Positions 1 through 13,080 of a stretch of DNA of 64,000 nucleotides are shown piece after piece. The notes beneath the pieces are model-generated. The model saw only the letters and a program-made list of their open reading frames with translations. It was not told the DNA's origin and made no database searches. Source of the DNA: Cyclaneusma minus (taxonomy: Eukaryota; Ascomycota; Leotiomycetes; Marthamycetales; Marthamycetaceae); contig JAKZHN010000042.1 of the NCBI GenBank assembly GCA_037179335.1, positions 186,001 through 250,000 on the forward strand. Direction: 5' to 3'. The translations under genes were made by a program, and so were the position numbers. The stretch's first letter is position 1. Each line of letters begins with the position of its first letter.

Positions 1-2686
<2,686 letters not shown>

Positions 2687-2687
2687 T

Positions 2688-2822
2688 AATATTAGTATAG
2701 CTGCCTTAGGCAATTATAGCCTATATAAGGGCTTGGAGCTTTTTAAAGCTTTATTTAAAAATATAAATATATATTGTTTCAAACCCTTATTTTAAATGCT
2801 AGCATTTTGCCCCCGGTGAACC
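2688..2822 (+). repeat. Short dispersed repeat E, copy 1
   Basis: This is a ~135-base element also present at 4,186-4,321 (same strand) and 4,344-4,485 (opposite strand). Shared landmarks are a gctgcctta block, a cctatataagggctt block, and gctagcattttgcccccggt near the right end. Copies differ mostly by transitions. It abuts the reverse-transcriptase fragment on the minus strand beginning at 2,826. The class is unknown; a MITE or SINE-like insert is possible. Confidence 0.8.
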
Positions 2823-3130
2823 GACAATTTTTAATTTATTAAATATTGCAACAATATTAAGCTTGGTATAAGTTTTAGCCTTATATATGATATCCAGGGT
2901 TTTCTTAATTAGCGGCAGGAAATAATGGTTTTTAATGGTAATATTATTTAATTTTTTATATTTTTTTTGGTAGCTAATATTAATAATGCAATGCATTTGA
3001 ATTTTAATTTTTAAATAAATTTATAAAAAAATTGCTTATTAAGCCATTTTTTAAAGATTTTTAAGCTTTCTAATAAAAGGGGCCGATTTTTATTATATGA
3101 TAGTTTTATACCAAATAATAATTTAATTTT
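2690..3130 (-). mobile_element. Ty3/gypsy reverse transcriptase fragment (degenerate)
   Basis: On the minus strand, 3,000-2,826 reads as the N-terminal part of a gypsy RT. It carries the ITIKN-x-Y-x-LPLI stretch, then the A-K-x-(Y/F)TKL(D/N) palm segment and FNKLKIV. Upstream, to about 3,130, weaker similarity to the conserved GPLYxMS...L...L region appears through stop codons. The frame is then interrupted by repeat E. To the left of E a faint match to the following (T)AFxTRYGLFEYLVM block seems to continue near 2,640-2,690. In the intact family this domain copies the element RNA into DNA; here it is broken beyond function. Confidence 0.75.
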
Positions 3131-4179
3131 ATAATTTTATAATTATTTGAAAAATAATCTATTGGCTTTTTTTAGAAAAAAGGTATTTAATATATTATAA
3201 AGCCATTTAAAAAACTTGTTTTAAGTTTTTTTATTATTTAGCCTAGGCTTTTCGTTTGCAAATTTAGCAATTCTTTTTTATAATTTTGCTTAGCCTATTT
3301 ATATTTTAAAAGTTATAGATTTTTCGCTTAAAATAATAAAAGGCTAAGAGATTATTATAAGCGGGTAAAAATAAAAGATATAGCTTATTTAGGTATTTGT
3401 GGCCTATAAAAATATTTTTCTATATTGAATTCAAAAGTTTTAAAAGCGTTTTTTACCGAATGCGCGATTTTTTTGATTTTGAAATATTGTTTAATTTTTT
3501 TAAAATAATTTTTATGCATTAAATCTTTTTTAATAGGCAAATCTAATAAATTAATTGCAGTATTTATTTTAATATTTTTTATATTTGGCTTAAATTAATA
3601 AATTTTTAATATTTATTAAAAAATATAAATGGGGGTATTTAATAATAAAAATGCTGCTTTTTCTTTTTTTTTGGTAATAATGCGGATTTTATTTGCTATT
3701 TTTCTAGCAGGGTATAAAAATTTAAAAAGCCTATTATATATTATACGGACTTTGGTTTTGGATGTATTTAAATTTGGGTTTGTTTTTACAATATAAAAAT
3801 CCCGTTTTGAAATAAAAATTTAATTGATTTAAAAAAATGCTTTTTTTAAATATATTATTCTTTTTATTGCTATTTTTTATAATAAGTAAAATATAAAAGA
3901 AAAATAATATTATTGAAATTAAAATTATTCGGAATATAAAAAATATTAATATAAATATAGAACATATCGATTTAAAAAAATATAAAATATTATTTTAAAA
4001 TTTAGACCGTTTTTGGATTTTTTTAAAAGGTTATTATTAAGGAAATATATTGGTGTTAAATAATAGCCAATTGGAAAATAACTTTCGGTATAATAATTTT
4101 GCCTTTGATAAAATATTTTTTTGGCTTAATTAATAGCCGGATTATAAATTTTAAGCTATAGAAATCCAAAAATAATTAA
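3131..4179. other. AT-rich sequence upstream of the minus-strand gypsy RT
   Basis: By position this should hold the gag/protease part of the minus-strand gypsy relic, but mutation is too heavy to recognise any motif. No gene-like frame is present. Confidence 0.4.
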
Positions 4180-4491
4180 TATTATTAGGATTAGCGCTAA
4201 CGTGGCTGCCTTAGATAGCCATAGCCTATATAAGGGCTTAAAGCTTTTTAAAGCTTTATCTCGAAATATAAATACATATTCTTTTGGACCCTTATCTTAA
4301 ATACTAGTATTTTGCCCCCGGTAAATTAATACTAATTAGTATTGGTTCACCGGGGGCAAAATGCTAGCATTTAAAATAAGGGTCCGAAAAAATGTGTATT
4401 TATATTTTAAAATGGAGTTTTAAAAAACCTCAAGCCTTTATATAGGCTGTGGCTGCCTAAGGCAGCCATGCTAGCGCTAATCCCAATAAAA
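4180..4491. repeat. ~310-base near-perfect palindrome made of two repeat E copies head to head
   Basis: The arms 4,180-4,335 and 4,336-4,491 are reverse complements with almost only transition differences. The centre, 4,328-4,343 (aatactaattagtatt), is a perfect 16-base palindrome with no spacer. The left arm carries repeat E forward and the right arm carries it in reverse. The right arm ends directly at the continuing gypsy RT frame. The structure could fold into a long hairpin or cruciform. Confidence 0.9.
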
Positions 4492-5400
4492 TTAGCAAAA
4501 CAAAAAACCAAAAAATGGCATTTATTACCCGCTTTAAACTTTTTAAATTATTAATTATACCTTTTAAATCTTATAATACTCCAGCCATATTTCAATATTA
4601 TATTAATAATATTTTATTTAATTTGCTATATAAAATATATGTAATTTTTTTTTTAAATTTTTTGTTTAATTCAAAAAAAAAATCGGAAAATAGTTCGCCG
4701 TTTAAGAAATATTGGCCTTTAAATTAATATTTTTAAATGTAAATTTAAAATTATCCGTATTAAATATCTAAATTATTATATTCTACTAAATAGTATAAAA
4801 TAAACCCAAATAAAATATTTGCTATTATAATTTAAAAACCACCAATTTTTATTCAAAACCTTTAAAAATTTATAGAATTTGCGAATTTTTATCAAAAAAG
4901 AATTGAAATTGTTTTAAAATAGCTAAGCTATTAAATAATTTAATTAAAAAAAAGCAAAATTAAAAGATGGCTTAATAAAAGGATTTTAATAAATTTATAT
5001 AAGCATTTATTTTAGCCCTAATTTTGGCTTTTTCTAATTATAATAAATAAATATTTTTAAAAACAAATGCTTTAAATTATGCTTTAAAGAAATGTTTTTT
5101 TAATATAAAAATAATGGAATTTTTTTAATTTATAGCTTAGCTTTTTAAAACTTATAATCCTATAAAATACAATTATAAAATTTATAATAAAAAGCTTTTG
5201 GCCATTATTAAATGCTTAAAAAAATAAAAATTGGAAATTTAAAAACTATTAAAAAAGATTTAAATTTGAATTAATTATAATAATTAAATAGCTAAATTAA
5301 AAATAAATCCATTGGTTTAATTTCTTTTGGGTTTAATTTTAAAATTATTTATAAATTAAAATTTTAAGCAATTAAGCTAAATGCATTAAGCAAGCTTTTA
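4492..5400 (+). mobile_element. Ty3/gypsy RT to RNase H fragment (degenerate)
   Basis: An open stretch at 4,515-4,727 reads MAFITRFKLFKLLIIPFK, then NTPAIFQ-YINNIL and YxIYVIFFLNFLF. This matches the gypsy order TAFRTRFGLFEWLVMPFG, NAPATFQ-YIN-IL and the YVDDIL active-site strand; the catalytic aspartates are lost. Through stops, 5,150-5,220 reads NYKIYNKKLLAIIKCLK, the RNase H signature NYEIYDKELLAI. Then 5,330-5,400 resembles the FKI-Y...NALSR end of the domain. Orientation and register fit it being the continuation of an RT broken at the palindrome. Confidence 0.85.
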
Positions 5401-8092
5401 AAAAACCAATTTCAATATATTAAAACTAGAATATTGCAATATAAATTAAAAACATTGCTATTAAAATTAAAAGTTTTATTTAAAATATTAAAAAATCTAA
5501 TAACGAATTTAAAAAAATTCAATTTACTTTAATATTAATTCCAAATTTAAAGCAAAATTTAAAGAATCCAATTAAGAAAATTATTAAAACAGCCTATAAA
5601 AAATTAGAAATTGCAATATTAATATTAGCGGCCCTAAAAAATAAAGCTTTTAAAGCCTCGCCAAAAGGTTTGCATTAAATTTTTAAAAACTAAATATTGG
5701 ATTTTTTTATTTCAAATAAATAAATTATATTACAAAATCCAAAAAGCGCAAACTAAATATAAATACCCCCTAACGCCCTTAATTTAGCAATTTAAATTAT
5801 TTACAGGCATTATTTTACGGCCATAGCTGAATATTAAAAACCAAATTAGCAAATATTAATTAATATTATTAATAGCCCAAAATATTTTAAAATATTCCAG
5901 AATATATTCCAAAATATAAATTTTATAATAGAATTAGATTTTCCAAAATATTATTTTCCGAATTTTTACAATTTTTATTAATTTCCCTTAGGGCTTAATT
6001 AAATAGTTTAATAAATTATATTACACTATTATTCAAATGCATTAAAAATAGCCATAGCTATTAATATATTATAATAATAATTTGCTATTTTATTTTTATT
6101 ATAGGCCTTAAATCTAAAACGCATGCAAATGCCTTTATTAAAAAAAAAAGTATTTTTAATAATATTATTTTAAATAAAACATTTAATTTACTTTTTAATT
6201 TTAAAAATATTTATTTAAAAAGCTGGAAATTAAGCTAAAAAACAAGTCTATTTTAAAATAAATACATAATTTGAATAATTTAATATTTATTTAAAATAGT
6301 ATTTAAAAGGCTTTATATTTTTTCCTTAAAATAATTGGGTAAATTGGCTATTATTAGCCAAATTTGCTTTTAATAATTAAATATTTAAAACTATAAAAAC
6401 AATGCTATTTTTTGCCAATTATAAATTCCACCCGCAAAAGAATATAAAGCCATTTTAGCACTGCTTTTTAAATATAATCGCGGCCTAAAAATGAAATTTT
6501 TATAAAACCAATATTATTATAAATTGAATAAAATATATTTTTATTTAATTTAAAATGCCAATTTAATAATTAATTAATTGATATAAATAGAATACCAATA
6601 TTTATTATTTTAAAGCCCCGGTTTTTAAAATAGACTAATATATTTATATTTATATTAAAAATCTAAAAATTAATTATATATATATATAAAAACTAAAAGG
6701 CTAATTTATAAAAAACATTTAAAATATATAAAAAAGCTTATTTTCTATTTCTTTTAATAATATCATTTATTCTTTTTATATTTCATATATTTTTTACGCT
6801 AAAATAAAATAAAAGATTCAAATTAAAAAAAAATAACAAGCGAAAAGAAAAAATATTAAAGGCAAAATACTAAAAAAAAAAAAAAAAAGAATAGAAATTT
6901 AATAGCGTTTTAAATATTTATAATTAAAATACCCATTTAAAGTAAAGTTTAATATATTATATTAAATGAATAAATTACAAATTAAGCTAGCAATTAAAAG
7001 CCCATTTTTATAGCTTTAAAACATATTTATAAATATAATATTAAAACCATTTAAATAAATTAAAATCCCTAGGGTTTTTTATTAAATAGGCCCTATAATA
7101 TAGCAAAGGTATAATATAGTTTACCGCTTTAGTATAAGCAACCGGCCCAATATAAAATTCAAATTAAATTATAATCGCATTTAAAAAAAAAGGAAGGCCT
7201 AAAAATATTATAATATAAATAGCAAAAACGGCTATTTTTTTAAAAAAAAGGAACGGCCTGAAAAAGGCATAAAATCTTTGTAAAATTTCTAAATTACAAT
7301 TAGAAGATTTTAAAGAAGTTTTAGCGCTATTTGGAATAAATAGCAATTTAAAAAAGAATACTATTATAATATTAATTTTAAATGCCTTAGATATATACCC
7401 CGGGCATACGCTACGCGCCACGCGCCTTAAGCCCTTTTATATGCCAGGCACATGCTTTTAACACTTTATACTAATTTGCAAAACCCTTAAAGTTTTGCAA
7501 AACTGGAGATTTCCTTTTCCAATTTACAATATTGCTTTATTCTAACCCCTACCTTGCCTTTAAGCTGCCGTGATAAAAGCTTATTACCTTTTTATTATTA
7601 TTTTTTATTATCTTTTTAGCAATTAGCTTTTGGTTTTTATATATCCGCTGCTTTAATTTAATTAGAATTACCGTTTTTTTATTAGTATTTAATTTGTTTT
7701 TTTTTTGCCATTTAAAATTTGCGCGTTAATAGAGTGAATATTTAATTAATAGGGTTTGCAATCGAAACAAATCTTATAAAGGGCTATAAATTTAAATAAG
7801 AATTTTCGCCTAATTGTATTGATAATTTGCGCAATTTTAAATACCTGAGCTATTTAATTTTTAAGCTTGCGCTTGCTATTTAAAATTTAAAAGCATTATT
7901 TAAAAATGTTATTGGCCTTTTTAATAGAGCTTTAAATTTAAAAATAATAGATTTGGCTGGTTCGAATTCGAATACTTGTATTTTTGGGCAAAAGATATTT
8001 TTTTGATTCTATGCTATTATTGCAATGCTTAATAAAACATTAATTAATTAATTATGAAAAAACAAAAATTTGAAAAATAAAATAATAAAAAA
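5401..8092. other. AT-rich sequence, probable decayed gypsy 3' half
   Basis: Integrase and 3' LTR of the plus-strand gypsy relic would be expected here, but no zinc-binding or DDE motif survives that I can see. A GC-richer island at about 7,390-7,450 stands out and may be an LTR remnant. The open frame at 7,164-7,421 (-) is not recognised and is probably chance. Confidence 0.4.
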
Positions 8093-8456
8093 AATTATTT
8101 AATAAAAAAAGGTTTTATTGCAATTATTGGGAGCAATTTTCTTTAAATAATATAATTTCCTTTTTTAAATGGTATAATTTTTATTTAAAAACATTAAATA
8201 ATGGTGGCTGGATTGAATATTGGAAATATTAGTTCCCGCAGCAATTATCGCACGGGCCACCGGCACCGGAGAGCTAAGGGCTCCGGGTGCTAGCACCAAA
8301 ACTTGGAATAGCTTTAGCTATTTCTATATTCGCGCCAGCAATCTCTCCTTTTCTAAATACAATTAACCGTATATTACAATATTTGTTTTATCGGAGTTCT
8401 TATATATGCAATTTTATATTTTATTCTTTATCTATTTATAAATAAAATCAATATTA
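8093..8456 (+). repeat. LTR-like repeat, left copy (blocks in order X-Y)
   Basis: Block X (about 8,093-8,228, containing atggtggctgga) is followed by block Y (about 8,226-8,456). Y carries cgcagcaatta, a GC-rich ggccaccggca segment, tgctagcgccaaaac-like and aacaattaacc-like words. Both blocks recur about 10.7 kb downstream in the opposite order, Y then X, with transition-type differences. Their spacing around the copia relic suggests the 5' LTR region. Confidence 0.65.
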
Positions 8457-10595
8457 ATTAGCGTTTTTCTAAATGCAAATAAGCAAAGTTTTTTCCCAAA
8501 AAAGGCAATTTTGCGGCATTAAATTATTGCGCTAATAAAAAACCTGCAATTTAAGCGCTAAAACTCTTTAAGGCTTTTTTTAAATTTTATTTTTTTAGCT
8601 TTGCTTGAGTATTTGAAATTCGCTTAAAGCTGCATTTATTATAGCTATTTATAATATATTTAAAAGCTTTGAAATTTTAAAGCTATAGCTTTTTTAAATT
8701 AATATTATATAGCTTTTCCAATTTAAACGCGCAATTATGCTTTTTTAAATATAATAAAATTATTAAGTCTTAAATTTTCGCTTAGTTTAAATTTAAAAAC
8801 TATTACAATGCAATTTAAACTTATTCGTCTTCCGCGCAATATAATAATTTTTTTTAATAAAACTTCTATTTCAATATTTTTTTCACTTTTATTTCCGATA
8901 TCCCCTACAATACCAATTTCCAGCTTTAAATTTATAAGCTATTTAAATCTATATTTTATAAATTTAAATTATGAAAATTTAAGATTTAAATTAAATTTTC
9001 TTTTTTTTAAAAGAAATATTTTTTTTAAAGCGCCTTTAATATATAATTAAATATTATTATTATACCACCCAAAAAACCGCTTTCGCTATTATATTATATT
9101 CCTAAAACAAAATTAAAGTGCTGTGAAAATGCCTATTTTGATTAATATAATTAAATAAAAAAACACAAATAATAAGTTTTAGGAGTATAGCAAAGTTTCC
9201 AAATAGTATTTAAAAGATGGGATATAGATTTATTTCAAAAGGCTTATATAAAAGTGAAAAGAATTATTTGCAATTATTTTAAAAAAATAATTATTTAAAT
9301 ATTGAACAAAGCGTTAAAATTTCTTTTCAATTGGCAAATATTGCTAATATAAATTAGCTACTAAACTGGGACGCTACAAATTTAAAAATTGCCAAAATTA
9401 GTGCCAATTAAAATAATCCAATTTGCTTTTAAAAAAAGGCATTTTAAAAAAGCCATTTATTATTAAATTAATAGCTTTTTTCAAATCTTTCAAATCCAAA
9501 TCCTTAAGGCATTTTAAATACTTTAAAAACTTTAAAAGTTATAAGAATATAGTTTTTAAAAAGTTTAAAATAAAGCCAAAACTCTTTTTAAAAATAAAAC
9601 AAAATGGCAAAATTTCTTTTGCAATTTACGAAATTATTATAGCCAAATTCCCTTTTGCAAAAACGTTTTAATTTTTTTGTAATAATATTCGCATTTTTTA
9701 AATAATGCCCGATTTGCTAAAAAAAAGATTGAAGGCTTTTATAAAAATCCAAATATTAAAAAAATACAAATTGGAAAATCTGCTATATTAAATTTAAAAT
9801 TCAAGTAGGAATTTAAATATAAATTCATTAAAGCTGCAATTGCAGCTTTTACAATAGCTGTTAATTTATTCAAAAAATACAAAGTGGCAAAGATAACAAT
9901 ATTAAGGTTAGTAGTATCCAGCGGTTTTTTAATTTCAAAAAATATTATTTTTCTATTAATTAATTTCTTCAAAAATGGTGCTTTCTCCAGAAATTATAAA
10001 TGGCTATTAATTTTAGAAATAATAGCCAAGATAGTTTATATCGTTTTTGGATATAGCTTTTTGACATTCTTTATTATACTAGCTTTAATACGATTTTTAA
10101 ATTTAGCCGGATTTAGCTTAGCCAAATTTATTTTATTAATGCAAGTTTTTTAATTAAATTTTGCTTAGCAAAATTCAGTTTAGCAAAATCCAGTTTAGCA
10201 AAATTTAGCCCGTCCCAAAAATAATTTATTTTATAATAAAAATTTAAATTAGTATAAAAATTTAAATTAGTTTAAAATTGGCAAAAGAATTATAAATATA
10301 AATAAGGTATATTAGGATAAGAATTAATATAATGGTAAATTAATGGAAATGTTCAATATTAAGCTTAGCAAATTTTATAATTTATATAATAAAGCAGATA
10401 TTTCAAAAGCGAATTATGCTGAGGCATTTTTTATTATATTAAAAAAAAAGCTGCAAGGTATTATAATAGGATTTTAAGCCATAAAAACATAGCTTTTAAA
10501 AAATAATGGTATGTATTTGCAATAATTTTAAAATCAAAGCCAATACATTGGAATATTAAAATATATAAAGCGATTTAAAGCTTTTTAAAATTATT
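8457..10595. other. AT-rich sequence with small tandem repeats, no gene
   Basis: This is probably copia leader and gag 5' sequence plus unknown repeats. Three 15-base copies of ttagcaaaattcagt occur at 10,165-10,208. Two 18-base copies of aaaaatttaaattagtat follow at about 10,239-10,274. The open frames at 9,423-9,671 (+), 9,739-9,972 (-) and 9,884-10,153 (+) are lysine-, isoleucine- and phenylalanine-rich products of base composition. Confidence 0.5.
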
Positions 10596-11080
10596 GATAA
10601 AAATTTAAACAAGACCAGAATTAAGTATTTGGATATGCTTTTTTAAAAGTTCCAGAATTTGCAGCCAGCTTTTGGTTTTATTTACCAAAATAATAAAACC
10701 ATTAGAAATGAATTATACAAGGTTTATAACGGTATTTCAAAATTTGAATATATTTTAGAAAGTCCTTAGCTATAGTATAAATTATTGGCTGTACAAGTTT
10801 ATTCCGCTATTTCTAATAAAATGAAAATTAATACTGCCATTAATTAATTTTATAATTAATTTTATATCTATATTAATATTTGCAATTATCTAGAATTTTT
10901 TAGCCAGTTTTTAAATTAGTTTTATAACGATTGGAATTTTTATGGTTTAAAATATAATAATAGGAATAATTTGGAAAATGAATTCAAGGGTGAATTTAAA
11001 AAAAAGGTTTTTAAACAAATATTGAACTTTAGGGTAATAATTTTAAAAATAGCAATTTTAAAAACAAATGGAATTTTGGA
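10596..11080 (+). mobile_element. Ty1/copia gag fragment (degenerate)
   Basis: Read across frames, this stretch gives a long protein-like sequence. It includes KYLDMLFQKFQNL, a NNKTIRNELYKVYNGISKFEY segment and QFYNQFYIYINICNYL. This recalls gag of the copia family found in many ascomycetes, where a GIYEDxxTSIRxWE segment occupies the corresponding place. The assignment rests mainly on strand and order relative to the protease-RNase H block at 15.5-18.8 kb. Gag would form the particle in an intact element; this one is dead. Confidence 0.5.
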
Positions 11081-11366
11081 AAAAAGTTCAATATTTATAA
11101 AAATCTAAAATGCTGGTTTATTAAATATATGGAAAAGGAAAAGCAAAAATACTATAATAATTCAAATATACTAAAAATAAAATTAAAAAGAAAAATAATA
11201 TAATTAATAACAATATTAAATTAAGCTTTATATAAAATAAATAAAAATTTAAAAACCCAAATAGTAAAAGGCGTAAAGCTTTTATTTAATTATATAGCTA
11301 ATAGGCTTTAATATAACTAGCAATATCTTACGATATTTTTTATTATTAATAATATTAAATAATTAT

Positions 11367-11459
11367 AAATAATATTTTAATTTATTTTAAATAATATTTT
11401 AATTTATTTTAAATAATATTTTAATTTATTTTAAATAATATTTTAATTTATTTTAAATA
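11367..11459 (+). repeat. 22-base tandem repeat, four copies
   Basis: Four consecutive identical copies of a 22-base unit (aaataatattttaatttatttt) span 11,367-11,454, followed by the first bases of a fifth. The copies are identical although the neighbourhood is strongly mutated, which suggests recent amplification or immunity because the unit has no C or G. Confidence 0.95.
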
Positions 11460-11812
11460 GCCAGCTAATACTATAAAATATATATAATAAATTATTGAAA
11501 TTTGGAAATAAAAACTTAATTGTTTTAATAAAAAAGGTTTTTGATTATAAAATCCGCTATTTGCTAGCAAGAAAAATTATAATTGCTTAGGCTATTTGCG
11601 GACCGTTTTATTTTTTAAGGCTTTTAAAATAAATTTTGCAATTTACAATAAGCGGTAGGTATTTTAAATAATTTTATTAATTGGTTGTTTAAAATTATAA
11701 ATTATTATAAAAAACAATAAAAGCTCAGGCCGAGGCTTAAAAGCAGGTTTTTTAAAATTTTAAGGCTAAAATAGTTTTTTAAAAATAATATTTATTGGCG
11801 ATATTGTAAATA

Positions 11813-11917
11813 ATTATTAAATTTATTATTAAATTTATTTTTAAATTTATTTTTAAATTTATGTTTAAATTTATGTTTAAATTTACGGTTAAATTTACGG
11901 TTAAATTTACGGTTAAA
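11813..11917 (+). repeat. 12-base tandem repeat with drifting unit
   Basis: Eight full 12-base units and a partial ninth share ttaaattt. The variable first four bases change stepwise from left to right: atta, atta, attt, attt, atgt, atgt, acgg, acgg, acgg. The GC-containing units lie at one end and the AT-only units at the other. Confidence 0.93.
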
Positions 11918-12089
11918 AGCATTAAATAAAATAGGTTGTTTGCTAAAATAATAAATAATTTGGAAATTAAAATTTGAAAAATATTTAAATTATTAAATTT
12001 GGCATTAATTAAAAGCTTTAATAATTATAAATATATATAGATTTTAATGGTTAATGATTAGTTTATTTTATTTTTAAAATTTTAAAATT

Positions 12090-13080
12090 TCTAAAATCAA
12101 TTTTTTAGGGCTTTAATAATTGCTAAAAGCTTTTTATTATAAATTTTATAATTCTATTTAGCTGCTAAATATTTTATAAAAAAAAGCTATAGGCCGGAAT
12201 ATATTATTATTTTTAAATTAAAATAAAATATTATTTAAAGCCTAATTTTAAAAGTAATTTATTAAAAATAATTAAATAAAGCTAAAATAAAAGCGATAAT
12301 AAAACTCGCTTTAAAAAAATTAAAGGACTTTTGCTTAGCTATCTTTTAGGCTTAAAGTCCGGTTTTTTTAATTAAAATATAAAATAGTATTAAAATTCTA
12401 AAATAATTATATATAAATTTTTAATAAAAATTTGCAAAACCTAGAAATTGCTATAATCTTTTAATTTTATTGGTAAATCTTATTTTATAATAGCCTTGAT
12501 TTTATTGGGGTTTATTTTAATGCTATGTATAATAATATATAAATCTAAATATTTGGTTTTAATAATTTTAAATCTGAATTTATTAATATTAATTTAAAGG
12601 CTAATATTAACTAATTTATAAATAATTATTTATATATATTGCCAATATTTTTAAATAAAAAATAAAAAAAATAAAAATCTTATTAAAAGATATTATATAA
12701 GTTTTATTTAAAAACTTAAATAATATATTATTAATATAATGCTAAAATAAAGCCGGGGTATTATAAAAATCAAAAAATATAATTAATAATCTAAAAAGGC
12801 CAAAACAAATAATAAAAGCTATTTTTTATTTATTTATTTTTTGGCTATTTAAAATTTCTTAAAAGCAATAATAATATCTAATTTAATATAAATTTTAATA
12901 CGGCGAATAGCGTTTAAAAGATTTTTAATTAAAAAAAGCGGATATTAATTTTCAATTATAATATTATTCAAGCTTTTACAATTTTGGCAAATTTATATAT
13001 TATTGCCTAATTTAATAGCTAATATAAATGGCAAACCATATTTTAATTTTAATTTTTGGATAAGCTTTTTATTTAGCTAA
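12090..13080 (-). mobile_element. Second Ty3/gypsy RT-RNase H relic, nested in the copia relic
   Basis: On the minus strand from about 13,060 the sequence reads, across stops, LPFILAIKLG, then C-x-x-C(K/R)SLNNIII and YPLFLI. A TKLD-like IKLDIIIAFKKF segment follows, corresponding to the gypsy RT palm. Near 12,500-12,430 comes INPNKIKAIIK and a KLKDYSNF...FIKNL segment (family: MDPNKVxAI, KLKDVQSFLGFANFYRRFI). At 12,175-12,110 comes NYKIYNKKLLAIIKALKN, the RNase H signature. It sits between copia gag and copia protease in the opposite orientation, so it inserted into the copia element or the two were joined by rearrangement. Confidence 0.8.

Noticed and set aside
7964..7990. Possible tRNA T-arm around the word ggttcgaattcgaatac
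   Set aside because: The five bases on each side of the loop do not pair and no acceptor, D or anticodon stem could be built upstream.
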